Part shown: piece by piece, positions 17,276 through 26,525 of the stretch | How the letters are laid out: each line of letters begins with the position of its first letter | How positions within the stretch are numbered: the first letter of the stretch is position 1 | NCBI GenBank assembly: GCA_965263045.1 | Contig: CBDHGK010000041.1 | Span: 6,405,550-6,469,549 of the forward strand | Length of the DNA stretch: 64,000 nt | Reading direction: 5' to 3' | Source of the DNA: G963664115 sp965263045 | GTDB taxonomy: Bacteria; Acidobacteriota; Terriglobia; 20CM-2-55-15 | Notes under the pieces: model-generated | What the model saw: only the letters and a program-made list of their open reading frames with translations | The model's database searches: none | What the model was told of the DNA's origin: nothing | Position numbers and translations under genes: made by a program

Positions 17276-19138
17276 TCAATGATTCACCACGAACTCTACG
17301 GTGTTCAACAGAGCCCACTGAATGTCCTCCGCACCGATTTGCCTGTCTTCTGCGAGCAGCCGCCTGGCCACTTCCACCTCTTCGGCCGTCGGCCAGCGCG
17401 ACAGACTCGACAGGAATAGTTCCTCGATTAATTCATCGTCCGATCGGCCCGACTCCAGCAAGGTCGCCACCCGGGTCGTTCCTTCGGCGACCACCCGGTC
17501 GGTGACCACCGGCGAATTCATCATCATCATCGCCTGCACCGGGCTCGATACATTGACATTTTGCGGCGCCAGACGCCTGTCGCTCTGGTAATACGCGTCC
17601 AGGAACGGCCCGATATCACCTCCGGCTCTAGGACTGCTCAACTCTTTGATGTAGGACTTGGACTCGCCGAACTGCCGGAGCCCGAGCGGAGATGCGGTCG
17701 CCTGGGCGACGACATCGACCGCTTCGACCGGCGTGAGGGTGCGGGCAAACCGCCGTGCATGGTAGGGAATATAGGTATCCGTCCATTCACCGGGAAAGCT
17801 GGTCGAAAGTTGATAGGCGTTGGATTTCATGATCGTCTTGATGACACGATGGATGCTGAAGTTGTTATCGCGGAAATCTTCAGCCAGCGCCCGCAACAGC
17901 TCGGGATTGGATGGCTGAAGTTCCCACCCCTCCGGTGGTGGATTACTGGGATCCAGCCGCATCAGATCGAAACCGGAGTATGGCTCGACCAAACCGATCA
18001 CCATCAACTTCTGCCATATCAGGTTGACCGTCGCGCGCGCGAACTGGATATGTGTCGGCAGGATTCGGCCCAGGGCCTCACGCGCAGTCTCGCCCGGTTT
18101 CGGTTTCTCTCCCGTCAGCAGGAATACCGCTTCGTAGGTGTTGCCATCGCGCGGAAAACGATTCTCTGCCGGTGTGTAGTATCCGTCTTCGGCCGTGTTA
18201 TATCCGGCGCCCAGGTCGTCCCAGATGGCGGACCTGCCCCACGTATTGGCAGCACCACGGGTGAATCCGACCACCCGCATATCCCCAAAGAAGGCCGAGT
18301 GCCTCCAGAAGTCGGTTCTCCTCTTGCTCGTCAACCAAAGATTGAAGCTGTCGGTGTGACCCGCGCCGTTATGACAGGAAATGCACTCCAGTTGGAGTCC
18401 CAGAAACACCCGTCCAATATCGGTCGTCACCTCATCGATGAAGTCCAGACGGTTGAATCCTTTGTAATCGTCGGAATCCATCCAGAATCCACAGCGAGTC
18501 GAAAGGTAGCTAATCTGGTCATAGAACGCGGCGCTCGTCGGAAACGTCCTCGCATTCCTGCTCGTTGGAGTAACGATGTCGTAAAAGACTTCGTTGTAGG
18601 GGCGGTCCACCCTGAGCCACTCTTTTGTCCAAACGTGATAGTCGCCTCCCCCCCGCATCAGTTCTCCCCAGTGATAGGCCCACTGGTCCAGGAATGGCTC
18701 CGAGCCAATCAATTCGTCGATCAGTTTGTCCCGCTTGTCAGGATCCGTGTCGCTTGTGAATGAACGGACCTTATCGGCTTCCGGCAAAAGACCTGTCGCA
18801 TCCAGGTACGCCCTTCTCAAAAACTCTTCATCACTCGAGAGCGGGGAGTGTGGAATATTTTCGCGCTCCATTCGACCAATTACGAATTCGTCCACGAAGT
18901 TCTTGCGAGGTATCGGTCCCACAGTCACGGCGTCCGGCAGTGTCGCAGCCACGGCCCGCGTCAGCCCGATGGCCTCTCCGGCCCTGTCCTCGGGGTTCAA
19001 AAGGTCCTGATGCACTGCACCCAGATCTGGCTCCGGCCCCTGGCCCGACCGCGCCGGTTCCTGCTGTCGAGCGCCGACGACAAGCGACACGCACAGAACC
19101 ATCGCACTGATTAGCACTACCAACTTCGCGGGGTTCAT
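17276..19138 (-). CDS. DUF1549/DUF1553 domain protein with heme c motif
   Basis: The 620-residue exported protein contains DUF1549 in the N-terminal half (NFVDEFVIGRMERENIPHSP, EFLRRAYLDATGLLP, WAYHWGELMR), a CxxCH motif in ECISCHNGAGH, and DUF1553 in the C-terminal half (SIHRVIKTIMKSNAYQLS, RRFARTLTPVEAVD, MMMMNSPVV). In this family the CxxCH is usually a heme c site. GAGGAGG precedes ATG 19138. It is the first gene of a block DUF1549/1553 - DUF1501 - FGE fold, about 95 nt apart from DUF1501. It is a full-length member without the N-terminal cytochrome domain that planctomycete versions often carry. Confidence 0.85.
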   Translation of the reverse strand: MNPAKLVVLISAMVLCVSLVVGARQQEPARSGQGPEPDLGAVHQDLLNPEDRAGEAIGLTRAVAATLPDAVTVGPIPRKNFVDEFVIGRMERENIPHSPLSSDEEFLRRAYLDATGLLPEADKVRSFTSDTDPDKRDKLIDELIGSEPFLDQWAYHWGELMRGGGDYHVWTKEWLRVDRPYNEVFYDIVTPTSRNARTFPTSAAFYDQISYLSTRCGFWMDSDDYKGFNRLDFIDEVTTDIGRVFLGLQLECISCHNGAGHTDSFNLWLTSKRRTDFWRHSAFFGDMRVVGFTRGAANTWGRSAIWDDLGAGYNTAEDGYYTPAENRFPRDGNTYEAVFLLTGEKPKPGETAREALGRILPTHIQFARATVNLIWQKLMVIGLVEPYSGFDLMRLDPSNPPPEGWELQPSNPELLRALAEDFRDNNFSIHRVIKTIMKSNAYQLSTSFPGEWTDTYIPYHARRFARTLTPVEAVDVVAQATASPLGLRQFGESKSYIKELSSPRAGGDIGPFLDAYYQSDRRLAPQNVNVSSPVQAMMMMNSPVVTDRVVAEGTTRVATLLESGRSDDELIEELFLSSLSRWPTAEEVEVARRLLAEDRQIGAEDIQWALLNTVEFVVNH

Positions 19139-19359
19139 CGTTCCTCCTCGAATCTCCGGGTTGTCTGGCCGACAAATCCTGAATTTACACTGATTTAGAT
19201 TGGATTTTTACTTCTCAGTTATTACGCTGCTATGCATCTTCTGTCAAGCTTTTCCGAGCGATCAAATGAGGAGTCGTTTAGAACCGCTACCCGGTCTTCG
19301 GCTTCTCCATGCCTCTGGTGTTCAAAGCGTATGTTCGGGGTCCCTGTTGGTGCCCTGCC

Positions 19360-19620
19360 TCCAACGCGGATAAGTATAACAAGAAGGGTTCGCACTGCAG
19401 GGCGTGGCAAGACGGCGGATTACCATCCTCTCTCTGGAAGAAAAACTGGGTCGTTCACTACCAACCGGCAGGGCGCGGTGCTTAGGTCCTCGACCATCTG
19501 GGTCGCTACGTCTTCCGCATCGCCATCGCCAACAGCCGACTGGAATCGTTCGACAACGGTCAAGTCTGCTTCCGCTACCGCGACAATCGCACTCAAACAA
19601 TATTGACAGTCCCCCCGCAC
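19360..19620 (+). pseudogene. IS91-type transposase remnant (internal part)
   Basis: One plus frame reads KKNWVVHYQPAGRGA, a stop codon, then VLDHLGRYVFRIAIANSRL and GQVCFRYRDNRTQ. This matches the Y2-transposase segment 'WVVYAKPPF..PEQVLEYLGRYTHRVAISNRRL...G.VTFRWKDY' of IS91-type elements. There is an in-frame stop and no start. The stretch 19139-19630 holds nothing else I can support. Confidence 0.8.
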
Positions 19621-19630
19621 GCCCGTTTGT

Positions 19631-20437
19631 CTAGCGGTTCGGGGCCGTCGGGAAGCAGATATCTTCTGGGACTCCTCCGTGTAAGCCGTACCACCCGCGC
19701 CGGGTCAGGTTCTGCTGGGATTCCTTTCTAAAGGTCTTCACGTCCGACACCCAGGGGCTCGTGTACATTTCCTCGTCGAAGAGTGTCACCGTAACCTGCA
19801 ATGTGTCGGCATCGACCAATTCGTAGCGCTCCTCCACGCGGGCGTCGTAGCCTCTCGGAAAACCGAACGAATCCAGCCACGCTCTGTCATCGATACCGAC
19901 CGTTGTGACGACGAGGGTGTTGCCCTCCCAGACACCGACGCCGTGTCCGTACCATGTGGCTCCCAGACTGTTGAGATCGTCAGGTGACGGCACATCCCGC
20001 CCGTCGATCCAGATTTCACGCGGTCTTCGTTCCTGGCTCCAGACTTGTACAATACGATTCGGCAGAGTTATCAGTTCCTGGTGGCTCGATTCGAGCAACA
20101 ACCTCGGCAGCCCTTTCGGATTGCAGAGGAGGGAAGCATCGTTTGAGGGAGCGGCGTTACTGGCCTCCCGTGCCAGGGGGTGTCGGCTGGGGCCCGGCAG
20201 AATTACATTCCTCAGCTTCGCCTCGCCTGCGGCCGTCAACGGCGGCATGCTGTCCACTGGACCAAAGCCAGCATCCCCGCCGGTCCGCATGTAGATTCCG
20301 GAGAGATCACGCGGGTCGAATCCGCCCCCCTGGCCTTGTGCGGCGCCTGCATCGGCATCTGTCAGGAGAACAACGAATACCGTTGCGAAAAGGGGCATCC
20401 ATAGGAAGGCTTTTAGAATCGCGAAATCACTTCGCAT
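19631..20437 (-). CDS. Secreted DLSGIW/WEGDTLVV family protein
   Basis: A 268-residue protein whose start at 20437 is fixed by AAAGGAGG. Signal peptide (MRSDFAILKAFLWMPLFATVFVVLLTDADAGA) is followed by DPRDLSGIYMRTGGD, LLCNPKGLPRLL, RIVQVWSQERRPREIWIDGR, WYGHGVGVWEGNTLVVTTVG and VEERYELVDADTLQVTVTLFD; the second Cys is in EDICFPTA. Same family as 11476 and 20600, most alike in the C-x-P-x-G-x-P-R stretch. Function unknown. Confidence 0.8.
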   Translation of the reverse strand: MRSDFAILKAFLWMPLFATVFVVLLTDADAGAAQGQGGGFDPRDLSGIYMRTGGDAGFGPVDSMPPLTAAGEAKLRNVILPGPSRHPLAREASNAAPSNDASLLCNPKGLPRLLLESSHQELITLPNRIVQVWSQERRPREIWIDGRDVPSPDDLNSLGATWYGHGVGVWEGNTLVVTTVGIDDRAWLDSFGFPRGYDARVEERYELVDADTLQVTVTLFDEEMYTSPWVSDVKTFRKESQQNLTRRGWYGLHGGVPEDICFPTAPNR

Positions 20438-20599
20438 TTTTCGAACCTCCTTTTCCGATCCTGGGTTTCTCATGTTCAAATTCTAAGCGTACAGAAAACA
20501 CAGACCGGGAACCTAGCGGACATCTACGGCTCCAGCGAGTGTCGCCGCGGGCGACACCTTCTGGACCGTGAAATGAGGCATTGAAACCTCAAAAGCACC

Positions 20600-21541
20600 C
20601 TAATCAGGTTGCGGTAAATCTGCGTATGCGGGTTCGTTCCGAAGATGGAACTCCGCTTCGTTCATCGGCGCACAGATGGCTTCCGTGACCCCCGAATACA
20701 AGCCGAACCATCCAACATGAGTCACGAAATCTCTGGGCATTCGTCTCCACGGTTTAACGTCACCGACCCAGGGAGTGGCATAATATTTGGGATCATACAG
20801 CGTATATTGAACGGTGATCGCATCCGGAGCCACGCGTCTGTAACGCTCTTCCCACCGTGCCTCGGAGCTGAACGGGTATCCCGTGTCATCGTCGATCCAG
20901 TTTCTCTCATCGAGGCCCACGGTTTCGACGATAAGCGTGTCTCTCTCCCACCGGCCAACCGAATATCCGTAGAACGTCTGCCCCAGTTCAGCGATGTCTT
21001 CCGGCGTGGGCAGGGGGCGCCCGTCGATCCAGATTTCGCGCAAGGTCTGGTCCCACTGGGACAACTGCAGCAGTCTGTCTTCCAGATGGATGTTTTCGAT
21101 CAGCTCCTGATCGAGCCACAGCCGTGGAAAACCCTGCGGAGCGCATAAGAACTGCGGATCGTTCCCAAGCGCCGGATTGGGGACGTTGTCGGGCGAAACA
21201 CGCTCGGCTATCACCGCCCGGCCTTCCACAGTCATCGGCGGGACATTCGGACCGGGCGACTCCCACCCTCCGGCAACCGATCTGTAGATGCCTGACAGAT
21301 CCTGGGGATCAAAACGGATTGCAGCCGTCTCCAACATTCCGGCCTCAGGTGACGATTCCGGCGTGATGAATCCATCCCTTGAGAACGGCTTGTCTGAGTA
21401 AATCCGTAAGCCGTAATCTTTTTCTTCTTGTTCTTCTTGCAATCCAGCCAGAGTCACCGATGGAAACGCAACGAGCGTGGACACAAACAAAACGAGTACC
21501 CACACGAAACCTGTCGGTAGGTTTGCCAGGCGATTTCGCAT
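20600..21541 (-). CDS. Secreted DLSGIW/WEGDTLVV family protein
   Basis: The 313-residue protein starts at 21541 behind AGGAGGG and has a signal peptide (...FVSTLVAFPSVTLA). It has an extra N-terminal stretch (EEQEEKDYGLRIYSDKPFS) before DPQDLSGIYRSVAGG, then FLCAPQGFPRLWLD, RLLQLSQWDQTLREIWIDGR, FYGYSVGRWERDTLIVETVG, EERYRRVAPDAITVQYTLYD and EAICAPMNE. In this copy the usual WEGDTL is WERDTL. It is followed on the same strand by another family member 160 nt away and preceded by a DUF6152 gene. Confidence 0.8.
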   Translation of the reverse strand: MRNRLANLPTGFVWVLVLFVSTLVAFPSVTLAGLQEEQEEKDYGLRIYSDKPFSRDGFITPESSPEAGMLETAAIRFDPQDLSGIYRSVAGGWESPGPNVPPMTVEGRAVIAERVSPDNVPNPALGNDPQFLCAPQGFPRLWLDQELIENIHLEDRLLQLSQWDQTLREIWIDGRPLPTPEDIAELGQTFYGYSVGRWERDTLIVETVGLDERNWIDDDTGYPFSSEARWEERYRRVAPDAITVQYTLYDPKYYATPWVGDVKPWRRMPRDFVTHVGWFGLYSGVTEAICAPMNEAEFHLRNEPAYADLPQPD

Positions 21542-21592
21542 TTCTCGACCCTCCTGTTCTGAACTTTCCGCACAAACTGTCATATCGCCGAA

Positions 21593-21997
21593 TTAGTCAA
21601 GAGGATTTCCGCCTCCGCCTATGCGCGACATCAATTCTCTTCCTTCCTCGTCGATGAACATGATGATGATCCCAACCGGCGTGCCGTTGCGGGCGCCGTT
21701 GAAAACGGCCGTTATCGGCTGGCCGACTTTCAGCGTGCCCCTGTTATAACCCGCCTGTGCCAGGTTGGCCGTGCCGGTATTTTCGAAAGACCAGGTTACA
21801 ACTTCACCGCCCTCGCCCGGCGCGTCGACCATAATCCGCACGTGAGGATTCCGCCATAAGACTTCTGACACGGTGCCCTTCACTGTCTGTTGATTTTCCA
21901 TATCAAACGCATTCCCTCGGCCATGATGCGCGGACAGCGGAAGGGCCGCCATCAACAAACCGGCCAGAACGAGGGAAACTGTGTATTCCTTCTGCAT
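21593..21997 (-). CDS. DUF6152 family exported protein
   Basis: The 134-residue protein has a signal peptide (MQKEYTVSLVLAGLLMAALPLSA) and then HHGRGNAFDMENQQTVKGTV, VLWRNPHVRIMVD, VVTWSFENTGTANLA and KVGQPITAVFNGARNGTP. His-His right after the signal cleavage site is the family mark. ATG 21997 has GGGGG upstream. Function unknown; small periplasmic beta protein. It lies 51 nt upstream of the DLSGIW gene at 20600, and the same pairing occurs at 36903/37422. Confidence 0.85.
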   Translation of the reverse strand: MQKEYTVSLVLAGLLMAALPLSAHHGRGNAFDMENQQTVKGTVSEVLWRNPHVRIMVDAPGEGGEVVTWSFENTGTANLAQAGYNRGTLKVGQPITAVFNGARNGTPVGIIIMFIDEEGRELMSRIGGGGNPLD

Positions 21998-22356
21998 AAA
22001 GCCCCCAAAATTGGTAGTTCTGTTTACAGACATGCTTCCTGGATAACCAATCCACCAGAAACGATATAGCCCGGCGCGTCTAGCTGTCAATAAACTCGAA
22101 GTTCTGTATTGTCTGGTCGTCACGCGCAGGAAGTCATCGGTTCAAGTCCGGCCGGTCCCATTATTAGAATCAATAAGATATGCTGCCAAAAAGCGTTCAT
22201 TAAGCTGGCCAGAAAGTGTCGGGCTAACGCGCTGGGTAACAATCGGCCGTTGCTAGGTCAGCAATTGGCACCCTTGGCACACGACAGCCTCCATTCTCGG
22301 AATGCTTCCAATTCTCAAGGTCCGAGCAGATGATATCTCAGGACTTGAGAACCCTG

Positions 22357-23307
22357 TTACTGTACGGGCACCCGTTCCTTCAGGTCTTCGAACCAATTCA
22401 GGACGATGTTGATCTGGGGGCGGGAAGGTTCGCCGGTTTCTGTCTGCCCGTTCTCCGGAACCCAGGCGAGCGACCCCGAGTCGGAAACAGAGTACTGGGA
22501 CGGTCGCGTCCGAAGACCCTCGACCAGGGAAACCGGCTCACCCACGGCTTCGAGCGTGGTCAGATCAAACGGAACCGCGAACAGCACATCGTCTAACCCG
22601 TAAACAAGGTGTCCGGTCGGGATATACCTCGGAAATAAACCCGGGAACAGGACCTTTCTCTCTCCGGATTCCATCGACTGGACGACGACGTCTCCTTCTA
22701 CGGGACCCTCGGCCTGGAACAGCACCGATCTCTGGTCGGGCAGAATCCGGGGCCCATAGGTAAGCCCCGCACCGGAGTCCTCGATCAGCACTTCCGGAGT
22801 CCCCCCATTGGCCGAAACCTGCAGGACCTGCTCGTTCTGGCCCCATACGATGGTTCCGTCAGCGCGCCAAATCGGGCGGCCCAACGGATCGCCGGCAGTA
22901 TCGGTGAGCGTCACGGGAGCGCCCCCGCTGACGGCAATCTTCTTCAATTGACTGTCAGCTTCAGACCAGTAGCCAATCCACGCGCCATCCGGTGAGAAGA
23001 ATGGGTCTGATGGATTTACATCGCTCCCTGGAATCGGGCTCGATACCAGCGTATCCATCGCCATTAAGTAGAATTGTTCATTGGCGACATACACCATTCT
23101 GGAGCCGTCCGGAGAAAGAGACACAAGCGGGCTGCCTACGATCGTGAATTGTTGGCCTTCAGGCAGGACATGAGAAAAGCGGCTGACCGCTAAGGCAGGT
23201 GGGTCCGGGGAAGGATTCGAGTTACAGGCGGCTGTGCCGACGATCAGGACCAGCACCATGGCCGCAGCCCACGGCAGTTTCGATTGCGGTTTGGTACCGG
23301 AATTCAT
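22357..23307 (-). CDS. WD40-like (PD40) propeller lipoprotein without kinase domain
   Basis: A 316-residue protein with lipobox (GTAACNS) and TolB/PD40-type repeats: LVSLSPDGSRMVYVANEQFYL, DPFFSPDGAWIGYWSEAD, RPIWRADGTIVWGQ, RILPDQRSVLFQAEGP. It ends INIVLNWFEDLKERVPVQ, the C-terminus typical of acidobacterial membrane Ser/Thr kinases that carry a WD40 sensor outside the cell. Here the kinase and transmembrane parts are absent and replaced by a lipoprotein signal, so it acts alone or as a detached sensor. The gene appears complete. Confidence 0.75.
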   Translation of the reverse strand: MNSGTKPQSKLPWAAAMVLVLIVGTAACNSNPSPDPPALAVSRFSHVLPEGQQFTIVGSPLVSLSPDGSRMVYVANEQFYLMAMDTLVSSPIPGSDVNPSDPFFSPDGAWIGYWSEADSQLKKIAVSGGAPVTLTDTAGDPLGRPIWRADGTIVWGQNEQVLQVSANGGTPEVLIEDSGAGLTYGPRILPDQRSVLFQAEGPVEGDVVVQSMESGERKVLFPGLFPRYIPTGHLVYGLDDVLFAVPFDLTTLEAVGEPVSLVEGLRTRPSQYSVSDSGSLAWVPENGQTETGEPSRPQINIVLNWFEDLKERVPVQ

Positions 23308-23448
23308 TGTTTACGTGTACAGAAAAACGAAACGTAAGAATATAGCCAGATATAACTACAGGTTGGATTTATAAGCAAGGAAAGTCCCAAGGCCTGTATC
23401 GTAAGATTCTTATCGGGAGTAACCCCTCGACAGGCGGACCGTGAGAAT

Positions 23449-23688
23449 CTAATGATTTAGGAGGTCCGTCAGCGACCGCTGTAAGGGGCTTGTCGGGCGT
23501 CGAGCCCCTCGTCTCCGGTAAGGCGACTTTTCGGTCAGCTGTTGCTTACACATCGGGTATTTCGCCGGTTCCAGCATCAAAATGTCCACCCTGCCGTTCG
23601 TATCTGTGACCCCATTTAATATCCAATCGAACGGCAACGCGCCGTCGTCGGGATGGCAGTGTTCACAACCCTCGTTCTCGCACAGCAA
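23449..23688 (-). CDS. Small conserved zinc-ribbon-like protein, start degraded
   Basis: The frame encodes GCEHCHPDDGALPFDWIL and ILMLEPAKYPMCKQQLTEKS, a pattern of small proteins with two CxxC-like knuckles (CEHC, and a single C in PMCKQ where CxxC is usual). No ATG is present. The frame is open upstream to about 23728 (RIKLPKRFRKQGRLLCENE) but begins after a stop codon, and only TTG at 23688 or CTG are candidates. The missing second knuckle Cys and missing start suggest a decayed gene. Function unknown. Confidence 0.4.
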   Translation of the reverse strand: MLCENEGCEHCHPDDGALPFDWILNGVTDTNGRVDILMLEPAKYPMCKQQLTEKSPYRRRGARRPTSPLQRSLTDLLNH

Positions 23689-23839
23689 ACGTCCCTGTTT
23701 CCGAAAGCGCTTAGGGAGTTTGATACGTTAACAGGAATGCTCCTACTGTAAGGGCCTTGTTCGCAGCGTGACGGACACCCGAACCCGCGGCGACAGCGAG
23801 GCTGTTCCCCGACGCGCGAAATTCGTTCAGAGGCCGGGT

Positions 23840-24226
23840 CTAGTCACACTCGCGACACATCATTTCGGTGCCGTCGGGAAGAATAACTCTCACGACGATA
23901 GAGGTCGGTGCACCGTTGCGGGCGGGATGGACGATCGCGGTGATATCCTGCCCCACCGTGAGTGAATTCCGGTGATAGCCTTCACGGGCGAGTTGGCTGA
24001 CCCCTCCGTTCTCAAAGGCCCAATTGACGACTGTACCGTCTTCGTCCTGGACATCGACGTAATACAAGACGTGGGGATTGCGCCAGACCACTTCTGTCAC
24101 CCGGCCCATCAATGTGATTTCCTCGTCCATTGCATACGTTTGCCCACGACCGTGATGCGCGAACACAGGCGCGGCTACCATCGCCAACGTCGCAACAACG
24201 ACAAAGAAAGTGAGGGATTGCTTCAT
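23840..24226 (-). CDS. DUF6152 family exported protein
   Basis: The 128-residue protein has a signal peptide (MKQSLTFFVVVATLAMVAAPVFA) and HHGRGQTYAMDEEITLMGRV, VVWRNPHVLYYVDVQD, VNWAFENGGVSQLAREGYH and an extra C-terminal MMCRECD with two Cys, which might bind a metal or form a disulfide. GGAGAG precedes ATG 24226. Closest in sequence to the copy at 21593. It lies downstream of the propeller fusion gene on the opposite side of a 184-nt gap, so it is likely a separate unit. Confidence 0.85.
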   Translation of the reverse strand: MKQSLTFFVVVATLAMVAAPVFAHHGRGQTYAMDEEITLMGRVTEVVWRNPHVLYYVDVQDEDGTVVNWAFENGGVSQLAREGYHRNSLTVGQDITAIVHPARNGAPTSIVVRVILPDGTEMMCRECD

Positions 24227-24437
24227 GGCTCTCTCCATTACCTTAAAGTTCAATCAAGCTACTACGATGCTGTCGAACGGTCAACTTTGAAAATCGTCTC
24301 CGACGACCCAGGTGTCCGGCGCCAGCGGGATAGACAGAACCGACCAACAACCACGCCTGCACTGACATGCCGCGGGGTATCGGTCCCGGAGCCAGGGAGC
24401 GGCTATGGTTCGCTCTTCTCGATGTTCTTTCCGCAGA

Positions 24438-26174
24438 TCAGTCGATCACTTCAACGTAGCCGACCCGATCCGAGCCCGTCGCGGACCACCAGATACGATC
24501 CGGATTGCTGGGATCGACGGCGATCCTCTTCAAGCCTGTACCCGGGCTCGGCATCGGAAACTCCGTGAACGTATTTGTCGTCGGGTCAAACCGCGCCATC
24601 TTGTCCGCTCCGGCTTCGGCAACCCAGACCAGATTGTTGGTCCGGTCCACGTCCACACTGTTGATGCCTGAAAGTGGCGTGGGCGGTTCGTACTCTGTAA
24701 CCTGGCCCGTCTGTGCGTCCACCCGGATCAGTTTGTCGGACCGCTGTGCGCTGGCCCAGACATTTCCGTCGGCGTCGGTCTGTATGTGTCGAAGGTCGGC
24801 TCTGGGAGTGAGTACGTTGTGGTGTGTCCTCTGGCCAGTGGCGGTATCAAGCTTGACGATCTCGTCGGCGAACTCCGCGCTGTACCAGAGCATCTTGTTC
24901 TGATCAAACGCAAGGCCATAGGGCGGGCGCCCTTTGGGTTGAGGATATGTGATGACCCCCCCGCTTTCGGGATCCAGCTTGTAGATCTGCCCGGACAGGA
25001 GCCCCGAGCTCCAGACAAATCCGTCCTGAAACGTCAGCGTGTTCATGTTGGCGGATCCGTCCCCCAGTCCGAATTCATCGAACTCCTTGCGCCTGGGCGG
25101 AGCCGGCATGGGGTAGGTTCTGAAGGCGTCCGTCTCCGGATTGTATGAGATGAGGCGGGCGTTGTGACCGTTATCAGCGCTCCAGACGATGCCTTGTGGG
25201 TCGACAGCGGCCCCACTGTATCTTGCGGGGAAGTTCCCCCTTGGCGGCTCGAACGGGGTGTACTCCAGGGTCTTCGGGTCGAAACGGCCAATCAAACCAA
25301 TCCCTTCTTTAATCACACCCGGCACACCTTGATCGGTGATGCCAAACTCGTTGACAGCGTGTTCGCTGAACCACGCAATCCCCTCCGCATCGACCGAAAT
25401 GTCATGCGGGAAAGCGCCCGGCCGCAGGTCGTACTCCATCACCACGTATCTGGTTTCTGCGCCTGTGAGTAATGTTCTGGGCAAATGGAGATTGGGGTTC
25501 GGGGGAGCACTATCCGCGCGCTCACGAGGGCGAGGATTCTCCCGACTGAAATACAGCGTCATGTAGTCCACGATCATGTCCACTTCTTCATAGGACATGG
25601 CGTCGGGACGGTCTTCCATGTAGTACTTGTGCGTACCCATGACCTCTTCCCACTGCTGTCGGGACGCTTCGATCCGGAGAGTTCGTGTATCCACGGCTCC
25701 GTCGAGCGAATGACAGCTGACGCACTTGGCGAGAATCAGTTCCTTGGCCGGCTCATCCGGCATGGTTGCGGCATGTTCGGCCACCGTCCTCCGTTTCCGC
25801 GGCGAAGTCGTCTGGCGGGTGACGCTCAACTGGATGTCCATCGTTTCCTGTCGTCCGCGACGCACCTCGACCGGCCCGGCCGGATTGCTCTGGTAGTCGC
25901 CACCGATACCCTCGACCGTGTAGTTCCCTGGAAGAAGGTTGGGTGTGCTGTACCGGCCCTGGGCCTGGCTGACGACCATGAAGGCAAGCCCTGCATCCGA
26001 ATTTCTGACCCGGACCAAAGCGCCTTCCACGGGCTGGCCCGAAGCACTCCGGACGACACCCGTTACGGTGGTGTCTTGAGCTTCTAACGGCTGGCCGAAA
26101 GCCAGCATGAGCAGGACGATCACAGGAATTCCCGCCCTTGGTCTTCCGTTTGCCATTTCTCCGTGCCTCAACAT
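24438..26174 (-). CDS. Carboxypeptidase-regulatory / cytochrome c / Vgb-like propeller fusion
   Basis: The 578-residue exported protein has three parts: an Ig-like carboxypeptidase regulatory domain (residues about 35-117; VTGVVRSASGQPVEGALVRV, LLPGNYTVEGIGGD), a heme c motif CVSCH at about 151-155 within a small cytochrome region, and a C-terminal six- or seven-bladed propeller like virginiamycin B lyase (from about 215; PHDISVDAEGIAWFSEH, AVDPQGIVWSADNG, HIQTDADGNVWASAQ). Vgb lyases open lactone rings, but the catalytic residues cannot be confirmed here. A respiratory or quinoprotein-like sensor role is also possible. GGAGG lies 8 nt before ATG 26174. The paralog at 26526 is broken. Confidence 0.85.
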   Translation of the reverse strand: MLRHGEMANGRPRAGIPVIVLLMLAFGQPLEAQDTTVTGVVRSASGQPVEGALVRVRNSDAGLAFMVVSQAQGRYSTPNLLPGNYTVEGIGGDYQSNPAGPVEVRRGRQETMDIQLSVTRQTTSPRKRRTVAEHAATMPDEPAKELILAKCVSCHSLDGAVDTRTLRIEASRQQWEEVMGTHKYYMEDRPDAMSYEEVDMIVDYMTLYFSRENPRPRERADSAPPNPNLHLPRTLLTGAETRYVVMEYDLRPGAFPHDISVDAEGIAWFSEHAVNEFGITDQGVPGVIKEGIGLIGRFDPKTLEYTPFEPPRGNFPARYSGAAVDPQGIVWSADNGHNARLISYNPETDAFRTYPMPAPPRRKEFDEFGLGDGSANMNTLTFQDGFVWSSGLLSGQIYKLDPESGGVITYPQPKGRPPYGLAFDQNKMLWYSAEFADEIVKLDTATGQRTHHNVLTPRADLRHIQTDADGNVWASAQRSDKLIRVDAQTGQVTEYEPPTPLSGINSVDVDRTNNLVWVAEAGADKMARFDPTTNTFTEFPMPSPGTGLKRIAVDPSNPDRIWWSATGSDRVGYVEVID

Positions 26175-26258
26175 CGCGCTGTCCTCCTCACCTGGGAACC
26201 GTTGCAGAGTCGATTTACACCGTATGCGCGCACTATGAGCACGCAATCAATCAGATGC

Positions 26259-26277
26259 GTGCGGTCGTAGACCGCAC
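26259..26277. repeat. Hairpin upstream of the propeller fusion gene (copy 1)
   Basis: GTGCGGTC and GACCGCAC form a perfect 8-bp stem with a 3-nt loop. Together with the preceding CAATCAATCAGATGC it recurs at 28373-28407 upstream of the paralogous gene. It may be a terminator of the preceding gene or a shared 5' regulatory element carried along by duplication. Confidence 0.55.
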
Positions 26278-26308
26278 CTACAGCGAAGATAAAATCTAAA
26301 CCGAATAG

Positions 26309-26512
26309 TCTTGCAGCCTCAAAAATATACGAAGCAGCGAAGCTGTCAAGGAAATCCTCATTCGTTCTCTGGAACCGGGAAAGCTTGCCGACTTCTTGAT
26401 TCTTTCCGACGACATCATGACGGTACCGGAGGAGGAGATTCTGGAAATCAGACCTCTGGCCACCTACGTCGGCGGCCGCAAGGTATATTCCGCCGGGCAA
26501 GGTGGTTTTTAA
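26309..26512 (+). pseudogene. Amidohydrolase C-terminal remnant
   Basis: The plus frame reads LEPGKLADFLILSDDIMTVP, EEEILEIRPLATYVGGRKVY and ends at TAA 26512. This is the C-terminal signature of exported amidohydrolases of the YtcJ/Amidohydro_3 type (G.LADLVVLD.D..TVP..E...I.V..T.VGG..VY). No catalytic N-terminal part exists; it sits between two paralogous minus-strand genes, so it is debris from an insertion or deletion event. Confidence 0.75.
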
Positions 26513-26525
26513 TCGCGATGACGTG

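Noticed and set aside
26168..26500. A 110-codon minus-strand frame between the propeller fusion genes
   Set aside because: No signal peptide, ribosome site or known motif; the opposite strand there clearly encodes an amidohydrolase tail.
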